In this document: positions 18,684-27,741 of the stretch, one piece after another
Numbering within the stretch: the stretch's first letter is position 1
How the letters are laid out: the number at the start of each line of letters is the position of its first letter
Source of the DNA: Smittium culicis
Lineage: Eukaryota > Kickxellomycota > Harpellomycetes > Harpellales > Legeriomycetaceae
Direction of reading: 5' to 3'
Length of the DNA stretch: 27,741 nucleotides
Assembly (NCBI GenBank): GCA_001970855.1
Contig: LSSN01000199.1
Coordinates: 1-27,741, forward strand
The notes under the pieces: model-generated
The model's database searches: none
Told to the model about the DNA's origin: nothing
What the model saw: only the letters and a program-made list of their open reading frames with translations
Translations under genes and position numbers: made by a program

Positions 18684-20455
18684 ATGGAGTTGCGTGTTCT
18701 AGAATTTTACAGTGGAATAGGTTAAAAATTATATTTTTATTAAATTAGTTAAACTTGTCTGTCATTTATGCTTCGCTTTAATTCTTTATCTCTCTTTTCT
18801 AATTAGGTGGAATGGTATTTCTTGGCTTCATATTACCTCAAAAATAATATCACTTTAAACAACTATTTATTTATAAAATTTAATTTTTGCAATAACTATT
18901 TATTGATAATAAAATCTTGCTTGTGTAATAATTTAGCATTATGGCTTTAAAAGAGCCGGTATTGACGCAAATGTCCTAAAAGCATTCGATATTAATCCCT
19001 CGGCAAACAACGTTTATAGAAAAAATTTCCCCGAAGTCGAAGTAGTTCAGGTTTGTATTTATTTACTTTCACTTCGTATAGCATATCAGTTCTATAAATG
19101 ATTTTTTCCTATTTGGTTTTTGTTCATAGAGAAACATCGAAGCTCTTTCACAAAGCTACTACGAGAAATGCAATGCCAATGTCTGGACAATGTCACCGCC
19201 CTGCCAACCTGTATGCTTTTAACTTATTTTTTTCGCCATCTTTTTATTTAAATCTCACTACCTCTGCCTACAACTAAATTTAGTATACGAGACAAGGTCA
19301 TCAAAAAGGTTCACTAGACGCTCGCTCAAAAAGTTTCTTATATTTAATTAACTTGCTAGGAAATTTAAAAAATAAGCCCACTTACATTTTAATGGAAAAT
19401 GTTGCCGGTTTTGAGGTTTATACAATTTCTTTCATACATATTTTCTATACCTTTTCACGAAATTTGTCAAACCTTTAGAGGAAAAAAAAAGTTATTATTA
19501 CACCATTATTAAAAATATCATTATTCAATGTACTTTTACTTATTTTGTATATTTATTAGAAATCTGATTCTCGCGAAATTTTTTTAAACAAGCTAAAGAG
19601 TTGCAACTATAAAGTTGAAGAATACCTACTTAACCCACTACAATTTGGTTATCCTAATTCTAGAACAAGATACTACTTACTTGTATTTCCTATTTCAATT
19701 TCTATCTATTTTTTCAACCTAGCATTTATAATCATATGTTTCACATTAATATAGTTCATCTTTATTTTAAAAAAAAAAAAAAAAAATAGGCAAAGCTTCA
19801 AGCTAACGAAATTGAACCCACTGGTAGCTTGGATTCTTCGCACTCAGGTGAACATGATTCAAAAAATAATGAAGAATCTAACAAGATCGCTGATACTATT
19901 CACAGTGATTTCTTATACACTATTGAAAATGTGGAGATGACAAGCCCTGTCATTGAAACTATTTCAGACCCTAAAAATTCTCAAAATTCTCTAAAGCCTA
20001 AAGTCAACTTTGAAAAATCTATGTGGGATGACAGCAAAGGTCTTAAAATAGGCGATTTTATCGACAACTTATCAGATGCTGACTTTAAAACTTATGCAAT
20101 TGACCAAAAAGTTCTTGATTCACATGGTTATGTTTTCGACGTCGTAATGCCATCCTCCTCTCGCTCCTGCTGCTTCACTAAAAGCTACAAGCACTACAAT
20201 GAAGGAACTGGTTCCGTTTTACAGATATCTGGCACAGTTGGAATCGATAAGCAAACTTCTGAGAATACTCGCTATTTCACTGAATACGAAGTTGCTAGAC
20301 TTTTAGGATTCCCAAATGATTTCTCTTTTACCAGCAAATCTCCAAATGATAAGTCGGAAAATGTTACTTTAAAACAATGTTATAAACTTTTAGGCAATAG
20401 TCTAAGTGTTATTGTTGTTTCAAACCTTTTGACAAGGCTCATAAAACAAATGTAA
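18684..20455 (+). CDS. DNMT2: Dnmt2-type tRNA (cytosine-38-C5) methyltransferase
   Basis: Seven exons: 18684-18720, an 8-nt microexon at 18807-18814, 18937-19050, 19130-19210, 19284-19415, 19560-19682 and 19790-20455, giving 386 residues (typical length). Motif I is LEFYSGIGGMH, motif IV MSPPCQP with catalytic C78, motif VI MENVAGFE (about 117-124), motif VIII SRTRYYL (about 158-164), the Dnmt2-specific CFT motif (CFT at 293-295, then EGTGSVLQ), and the C-terminal LGFPNDF and LLGNSLSV. These identify Dnmt2/TRDMT1, which uses SAM to methylate C38 of tRNA-Asp and a few others. A DNA methyltransferase role is unlikely, given the CFT motif and absence of extra domains. A low-complexity polar insert (about residues 180-230) lies between the motif VIII region and the target-recognition part. 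The last intron has 18 consecutive A directly before its TAG. Confidence 0.95.
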
Positions 20456-20705
20456 CAAATAATACTTCACCCTCTAATAGTTAAAGCATTGAAGCGTATT
20501 GTTTATTTTCTAAATAAATTCTCTTTTACTATTATATTTTATTTTTTTTTTATAAAATTCAAATTCTCAAGGTAATTGTATTATAAACAATTAAGTAGAT
20601 TGAACATTTTATCTAAAAACATGATTATATTTGTAATTCTTTCCTTAATAAAAATTAAAAGTAATTTTTTTAAAACTTAACTAAAGTCATTATTTCTAAA
20701 ATAAA
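20456..20705. other. Convergent 3' region of DNMT2 and ThrRS
   Basis: A 250-base AT-rich spacer between two facing stop codons; it holds both 3' ends. No gene or structured element was seen. Confidence 0.5.
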
Positions 20706-23592
20706 TTAATCAAAGTTATCCATCATCTCCATAAACTTCTGCTGGAGTTCAATTAAGGAAACTGTACCTATTTCCAACCCATTAAAGGCCCTGACATTTA
20801 CAAGACCCTTTTTAGCTTCATCAATTCCGACAGCTATTAAGTAATTGTATCTACTCAATCTAGCATCTTTGACCACACGACCAAGCTTCATGCTACCCAG
20901 ACTACTATCCAAGTCAACAAAGAATTTATAGTTCTCCATTCTGGCTCTTAAAAGTTCAGAAATTAGTTTATCTTGTTGAGGGCTAGATAAATAATTGGGT
21001 ACTTTTAAGCTAGAAATTTGACTATCTTCTCTTCTTGACGACTTGGCAAAATTACCACCACGCAAAGAATTGTGAACTTCTTTCGCATAATTGATGACAA
21101 TATCTATATCAGAGTCAGTGGTATCTTCAGCTCCATCTTTAGAAGCCTTTGGTAAAATAGGAACTACTAAGGCTTGACGCGGGCTAGCCCAAAATGGCCA
21201 TTTTCCTTTATAGTGCTCAGAAAGAATTGCAAGCATTCTTTCAACGCTACCCAATACTGCACGATGAATAATAACTGGTTCCTCGATACTACCATTTTTA
21301 TCTGTGAATTTCAACTTGAATCTTTTCGGAAGTTGGAAATCTAACTGAATTGTTGCAGTTTGGTGGTTTCTTCCAAATACGTCTTTAACGTGGATATCTA
21401 TTTTAGGCCCATAAAACGCACCATCGCCTTTATTCTCTGTCCATTTTTTCCCCGTTTTATCAAGAGCTGACTTCAGCATAGATTCTGCCTCGTTCCATTG
21501 AGCTTCATCTCCAATATAATGGTCTAAAGGTCTAGTTGATAGGCACAAACTATAGTCTCTAAATTTGAAAATGGAATAAACATCATCTAGCATTTGTAGT
21601 TGCTTGTAAATCTCCTCTTGTATGTCTTTGTATGAGCAAAATATGTGACCATCGTCTTGGTGGAATCTTCTAACTCTAGTAAGTCCGCTTAATGATCCCA
21701 CTGGCTCATTTCTAATATTTATTTTAAAAAATAATTCAATTAATATTAATATTAATTTTTATTTAAAATATACATTAATTTGTAAAATAAAAATGACAGT
21801 TTAATTAAATTCAATGAATTATTGTGGTTGAGACTATCAATTTTTAGTTTACGGCTTATAAAAATATAATTAACTAGTGAGAATAATAAGAAATACCTGT
21901 GTAACGGACTTAAGTCTGCTAGTCTCAAAGGTAAGTCGCGGTATGATCTTACTTTGCTAGCAAATATTAAACAATGACCAGGGCAATTCATGGGCTTTAG
22001 TCCAGAGATTCCATCTTCGTTTCCATGACCACCAGAACAACAGCCTCCTCCTTCTAATAGACTATCACCTTTTGATTCGGTGTAGGCATCAACAACGCCA
22101 AACATATCTTTTTTATAATTTTCCCAATGACCACTTGTCTCCCAAAGGCTTTTTAAGTATATTTGCGGTGTAATAACTTCTTCAAACCCATACTCGGAAT
22201 ATTTATTTCTCATAAGTGCTAATATACGATTTACTATTCTAGTCCCGTATGTTAAAAAAAATGGTGAGCCAGGTGCTAGTGTGTGCATCATGAATAGACT
22301 TTGATCTTTACCAATTATTCTATGGTCATTCTTAGCCATTTCAGACTGATGAGATGAAAATTCTTGTATTGCCTCTTTACTCAAAAGAGAAATTCCATAG
22401 ATTCTATTTAGAGTTGGCTCTAAAGAGCTAAACTTCTCGGGATTAGCTAATGGACTTGAATCGTCAGAGTCAATCAAAAAATGGGACGAGCTTAACTTTA
22501 AATCTAGTTTATTTTTTAAAATGCTTGGTTTTGTAAAAATGGACCCGTCTGAATATCCTATATAATTACCGAGTCTATAAAATTTAAATGTATCTATGTT
22601 TCTTTTGGCTTTTTGGGATATTAAATATTGCACAAATGGGTTATCTTTAGTTAGCTTCATCGCCAAGTCATAGTTTACAGGCAAAAACGATATTTCATCA
22701 TTTTTGGAACACAATTTTTCGTATTCTTTCCAGACAGCTAATGACTGACCTTTATTTAAAAATCTGTGAGTGTTCTGGGGAAGGCTACAAATAAGTTCAA
22801 TCTTTTTTAAGATTTGCTCTTCGTTGGTAGATTTGTATTCATCGCTATTTAAAATGTCATATATAACACCTTGCTTTTCAGGAATGAAAGAGTAGAACTC
22901 TGAATAAAATCCGCCTCCGTGTAAAACATTATTTTCTGAGAGACTGTGATCCAGAACTTTATTATTATAAATAAGAACTTTTTCGGATAGAGTGTTGTAG
23001 ACTCCAGCTGAAAGTAAAAATGCGGATGATCTCCAAAGAGCTTTTAATATTTCATCTCTATCAGATAAGTTTTTAAAGTTTAAAAATCTAATTTCTCCAT
23101 TGACATCGATTGGTTTATTCAACTCCCAAAAACTCCCCGAAATTACAGGAAAAATGTCGTTTTCATTAATATCATCTTCAAACCAATACTCTTTGATGCT
23201 GTTTGAAGGGGGATTTATTTCAACCTTACTCGTCTTTAATAAATTTTTTGAATTGGCTCTTAATATATCCAGAGGAGTTGTTGATTTAGTTTCAATAGGA
23301 GGTAATTGAATTCCGCGGTACACTAATTTCAACTCTTTTGTAAATTTTTCAGATTGTTTCGAGTATTCTATGTCCCATAAATTTGTGCTGCTATATCTTT
23401 TATGTTGGCCATCTAATTAGAGAGAAAATATAAAAGGTTGGGTACTTTTTAAATTGTCTATAAAATGTTTAAAATTGATATCTTACTGAAGTCATTTGAG
23501 CTATTTATCAAAGCCGATCTCCACACATATAGATTTTTACACAATGATTTCTGTAAGTTGGATTTGTTGATGCTTATAATATTTAAAATCAT
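20706..23592 (-). CDS. Threonyl-tRNA synthetase, probably mitochondrial, editing site lost
   Basis: Three exons, 23592-23487, 23412-21897 and 21711-20706, give 875 residues with matching phases. Exon 1 encodes a leader without acidic residues for about 32 positions (MILNIISINKSNLQKSLCKN, then LYVWRSALIN), typical of mitochondrial import. The class II core is complete: MNCPGHCL with the zinc cysteine (about C512), TRVRRFHQDDGHIFC (motif 2 and a zinc histidine), and IHRAVLGSVERM (motif 3 and the third zinc ligand), followed by an anticodon-binding domain that contains a polar insertion. The N2 editing domain is retained in length, but the HxxxH motif reads RSSAF (163-167) and the CxxxH site reads SDGSI (323-327), so all four signature residues are gone. 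A Gly/Cys/His-rich insertion (LEGGGCCSGGHG) precedes MNCPGH. The 185-nt intron splits the codon of R541. A cytosolic enzyme is possible but the leader and dead editing site argue against it. Confidence 0.9.
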
Positions 23593-25021
23593 ATTGATAT
23601 ATCACTAAATTGAGTAAAATCATAATATTTTTCCATTCCATAAAAGAATTCAAATAGTTTAAAACTATTAACGGTGCAATGAATCGTCAAAGAGCGTATG
23701 CTTATAATCAGTAAAGCTTAATTATTATTTTCATTTGCTGTGCTTATTTTTTTCATTCAATTACGTCTTTTAATTAGTTAATTTATTATATACAACTCAC
23801 TTCAGAAATAAATCTCATAATTGTATTTTATTGGTTAATCAATATATCAATACCCAAAAAACTTGCTTATCTTTACTATTTTATCTGTAGTAGACTTTTT
23901 TTGATAATTTTGTTTGAAAATATTTCAATTTTGTTTGAAAATATTTCAATTTTATTCATAAGGGAAATTCTGAACGAAGAAGCCACTTTGCTGCAACTTT
24001 ATATTATTTACCTGAAAACTAATTAATTTTAAAAATTATTGGAGGAATTGATGAGGCATTTTGTTTTTTCTATTTTTTTATTTCAAAATAAAAGTATTAT
24101 TTGCTAAAAGTAATTCTAGATTTTTTTTACTGGATAACAATTAAATATTAAATTTCGTACAATGAAACTCGATATGCCTAAAAATGCTCCCTTCAGAAAG
24201 AGTCTCTCATTTGATAACCCATATGATAGTTATTTTTACAGGATACATTATACTTTAACTTATAAATTATGTTTAATAAACTCACCGAGAAAAAATTTTT
24301 TAAAATGGTCTAAATATTTACTTGGGTAACTAAAGATCTATTTTATTGAATTGTCGAATACTGGGGTTTTAACTGATGTCAAGTTAATCCTCATCAGGTA
24401 TATATTAATCCTTTCTAATTTAACACATTTTAGAGTACCAAATAACATAAAAAAAATTGATTGAAACATGATAATAATAACTATCAGCGCTTTCTTTTTT
24501 ATTTAGTGCTAGCGAATATTCAAATTACATTAGTATATAAATTTAATTACGTGAATTAAATTGCTATAAAACTGATTTGAAAGCATTTAGCACAAAATGG
24601 GTAACATATCAAATTTTTCACATTTCTATAAGATTAAATTTTTAAAATTTTTAATATATTTGAAAATGAAATTGAATTAATGAAATGAGTTGTATGTTTT
24701 TAAATAAAAATTTGAAAAGTATTTTGTTTAAATGCTTCTTTATTTAAAAAATTAACTATGTGAGGGTGAAAGTATATTAATCGCGCTTAAACCGAGTAAT
24801 CTATTTTTAAAAGTTTAATCGGGGCAAAAATATATAATAACCATGCATGGCGGGGAGCTATCTAAAATTGTAAGAAATAATTCTCTTAAATAAATAAATA
24901 AATCATCGGCCTATTTACAGATATCTATGCATATCGGAGGGAGAAAAAGTAATTATATACATCATTAAATTGGGTAATTTTATTGCAAAATAACTAATTG
25001 TTTATCGAGCTAGGACAGCTT
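23593..25021. other. AT-rich interval upstream of ThrRS, no gene seen
   Basis: About 1.4 kb of strongly AT-rich sequence. The ThrRS promoter should lie at its left end. A direct repeat at 23907-23953 is listed separately. Small patches of higher G+C near 24,780 and 24,830-24,950 have no open frame of note. No RNA gene was recognised. Confidence 0.45.
23907..23953. repeat. 21-bp tandem duplication
   Basis: Two identical 21-bp units (starting ATTTTGTTTGAAAA) follow one another directly, with the first five bases of a third. It lies about 315 bases upstream of the ThrRS start. Probably a slippage duplication. Confidence 0.9.
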
Positions 25022-25492
25022 TCACATCCACAGTCCTTCTTTATCGTAAATCGTCCACCTTTTTCTAGACTGAGTGAAAATTCGCAAGTATTCACAAATA
25101 TAAGCTGTGGTTCGAAGCTCCCAGTGTTCATTTTTTTTTTCAAAGTAGTTAAATATGCTATCGAATTTTAATATATATGACAGATATTAAAGAAACGATT
25201 AATGCTATATCTATTTCTAACGGAGGTTTCTGTTAACTTATATACTTTTTTAAAATTAAACTGTATTTTTTGTGTTTGATTGTTCATTAGATCCGAAAGA
25301 TAAATAGCAGTTCTATTAATAGATTGTATTTCTTAATTTTAACATAAGCCTGTGTGTAAACCAATTGGCCGCCAGTTTGCTTTTACTACAGTTTTGTCTA
25401 TAATTTGCGTACAAAAATAAAAATAAAAATAAATTTTTTGATGGCTTTGATAGGCTTACAAAAAAAAAAAACTTTTTTGCCTAGTGGCACAC
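25022..25492 (-). CDS. Unidentified intron-rich gene, 3' part only
   Basis: Three minus-strand exon-like segments have good coding character. The strongest, 25157-25022, follows a TAG and reads YFEKKNEHWELRTTAY, then EYLRIFTQSRKRWTIYDKEG, and ends LWM with a stop, 45 codons including the stop. Upstream, 25492-25460 (GVPLGKKVFFF) and 25397-25344 (KTVVKANWRPIGLHTGL) join in phase over a 62-nt intron with a GTAAGC donor. The link from 25344 to 25157 is not solved: the phases differ by one, so at least one small exon must lie in 25158-25343. I do not recognise the family. Further 5' exons may lie beyond 25.5 kb, where a frame near 25,600-25,660 (SIKWMIYSAPCEYFQF) is open. Confidence 0.35.
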
Positions 25493-27741
25493 CTATCTAT
25501 AATAAGAATGCTGCATTTTTCTCATCATTCTTTTTCTCATATGATGGAAATGATGAATAGCACCGGGGCTATTTAATTTTAAAGATTACTATTTAAAGCT
25601 AAATTGAAAATATTCGCATGGGGCAGAATATATCATCCATTTAATACTAAGCATAAGAACGTTATATATTTTATGTTATTTTATTCGCTGCCTCACAATT
25701 TCAATTTGGATTCAGTTTAACATTGAATTTTTATCTTATAAAATAATAGTAATAAGTTATAGCTAAAGCCATTGTAAAAAAAGTAAAAGCTAAAGTACAT
25801 CAATTGTCACCCCAAATTGAAAATAACACATCATCGCTCAACTATTAATTTTTTCTTTTTTCTCCAATACATTTTCACCTTGGTAAAGTAATGATAATTA
25901 TTTGAGTTTATTGGGTAATTGTCCGTTTAAATATTACGCCACTTATTATTAAAGGAAATTGTAAACAAACTTACGCTTTTACAATGGAATATTATCAAAT
26001 CACTTTTGAGCCTTATTTTCAGGAATATCGTAATGAGGCTATTGGCGTAAATTATTCCAGCTTTATAAATTTTTAAAAATTCCTGATAATGCGTCACCCA
26101 AACCATACAAAAAAGTATAATTATTACATAATAGCTTCAGCCTTAGTTAAACGTTTTATTTCTAACTAATACCAAGGCCTTTTGAATGATTAAACTATAA
26201 CATAAACTCAAAAAAAATTTTTATTTACATCTAGTATTTATTCTAGCTCAGTAGTCAGCGTTATATCACCAGTGAAGCTATAGGTAATCACATGAGATCG
26301 CTTGAATCGATTTAAAGATTTGTGTCTATTCAGTATACCCCAAATGTAAGATGTCATAAAGATATTAAAAGCTAATTCTAGAACTTTATAAGCTCTTTAA
26401 AAATTAAGCTCAACCAAATTTCAAATGTGATTAGTGTATCATCAAAAGTTGAGCTAATTATTTCTAATAACTAAAGAGTAGATGGATACGCTGACCATAA
26501 AAAAGAAAGTCAAACAATGAAATGAGCTGTCAAATTTTAAATTATATTTTCTGGATACTAAGTATGTATAAAAGAACAATTTGTTCATTTCTTCACATTG
26601 ATTAATACATCATTCCCCTTAATTTATTGAAGCCATAAATTTTGAATCGTTCACAAAAAATTGTATTCACTTCAATTTTTTATAAGGCCTTTCATGATTA
26701 GATTCCCACTAATAAATTACCATCCTTGTATTTTTTTATTTAGATTAAAAAAAACTAAAGCCATTACAATTTCAAAAATATTTCGTGGTATATAAAAATG
26801 GCTTAAATTATAGAAATTTTGGATCTTTTCACACAATAAACCTCCACACTTTAAAATTTTAAAAAACATACAAAATGTGCTAATCGCCAAAATAAAGCTT
26901 GTATTAGACCAATCGTTTAGTAAATATATATCGATTCATTTGATTTTATACTATTTCTATTATCGAAATAATATTTATATATTTTATCTAAAAACTCGGA
27001 TTACAAGCTAGAAGAACAAAAATCTTATTTTTTTACTTTTGAAAAGAATTACTGGAGTTGCTCTCTAGATTTTTATAGCATAATTGCTTTTTTTTTGCGA
27101 TATTATACTTTCCGGTGTCAAGTTTGTTCACTTATTTATTTCAATGAGATAAATTCTACAGGATAATATGTATCAATTTAAACATTAAAAATAATGAACT
27201 TAGCTCTTTACATCGAAATTAATTGTGCAATATTATAGTAATTAATTATAACGGGCCCATACTAAGTCTGAAATTATTACATCGGATATTATTTTTCATT
27301 TAGCAAATGTCCTATGATTATAGCTATCTAAATTATTAACTAATCGATAAAAAACACATCTAATGGCATACTAATCATATATACTCACAAATAAAGCATT
27401 CTAGTTGAAATAAAAAACGGTCATTTATCGAAAACAATAAATTTTTCTTGATTTCTTTTAATAAATTGCTGGAAAATTAGCACATTATGGATTAGTGATG
27501 ACTTTTTTGATTTTTTTTACATATCTTTCAAGTTACTTTAACACATGCTTCTAATACTTTATATAAAATATTTTACCAAGCTTTTTTATAGGTTATTTTC
27601 TATGACGATATTAAAATTTATCATACTTTAATTATATGCTTCATTCAGAAATACATATTAAAAAATATTACAAATTTAATATGCGATTAAATATCATTTA
27701 TATGAAAATCTGTTTATATCATGCACTTATATATGAACAAT
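25493..27741. other. AT-rich terminal region, no gene resolved
   Basis: The last 2.2 kb are strongly AT-rich with many homopolymer runs. Apart from the weak minus-strand open segments around 25.6 and 25.9 kb, I found no convincing exon, RNA gene, repeat array or telomeric motif. Small exons could still be hidden, as shown elsewhere in this window. Confidence 0.4.

Noticed and set aside
25095..25125. GGTTCGAA resembling a tRNA T-loop / B box
   Set aside because: The flanking bases do not form a T-stem, no A box or acceptor stem is found, and the segment is inside a protein-coding exon on the minus strand.
25441..25560. Plus-strand 39-codon ATG frame starting MALIGLQKKKTF
   Set aside because: It crosses a 12-A run and lies opposite the in-phase minus-strand exon GVPLGKKVFFF; no support of its own.
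1..27741. CRISPR array, insertion sequence, prophage or toxin system
   Set aside because: Genes and splice sites are eukaryotic nuclear; no regularly spaced repeats, transposase with terminal repeats or phage genes were seen.

Overview
This is nuclear DNA of an AT-rich, intron-rich eukaryote, most likely a fungus. The gene set points that way: two Ysc84/SH3YL1-type SYLF proteins, a Dbp3-type DEAD-box helicase, a Nup2/Nup50-type FG nucleoporin, Trm112, Dnmt2, a two-domain AAA+ ATPase and a threonyl-tRNA synthetase. Dnmt2 and many short introns argue against Saccharomyces and fit an early-diverging (zygomycete-grade) fungus; that placement is inference. Most introns run about 60-185 nt and end in TAG. 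No tRNA, rRNA or CRISPR array was recognised.

Layout. 1-360 is a GC-richer island of unknown origin. 843-1802 (+) is a diverged SYLF protein without an SH3 domain and 4990-6720 (+) is its full-length SYLF-SH3 paralogue; both share the same exon architecture, including a 14-nt microexon. 7219-8862 (-) is an intronless DBP3 and 9248-11980 (-) a three-exon NUP2. 12669-13615 (-) holds an unidentified small-exon gene. 14049-14426 (-) is TRM112, much richer in GC than its neighbours, next to an assembly gap at 14472-15217. 15405-18157 (-) is a 13-exon type II AAA+ ATPase that shares a roughly 0.5-kb divergent promoter region with DNMT2 (18684-20455, +). 20706-23592 (-) is a threonyl-tRNA synthetase with a mitochondrial-type leader. 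23593-27741 is mostly AT-rich with isolated exon-like segments near 25.0-25.5 kb.

How the genes relate. There are no operons. Several products act in RNA and ribosome biology: Dbp3 in 60S pre-rRNA processing, Trm112 as methyltransferase activator, Dnmt2 as tRNA cytosine methyltransferase, ThrRS in aminoacylation and Nup2 in nuclear transport. The SYLF proteins belong to actin patches and endocytosis. I see no mobile system, defence island or biosynthetic cluster. The most notable points are gene-structure extremes (8-nt and 14-nt microexons, a GC-AG intron, a heptamer minisatellite used as a 3' splice tract), a ThrRS whose editing site has lost all four signature residues while the domain is retained, and an AAA+ ATPase with a decayed D1 Walker B and a substituted D2 arginine pair.
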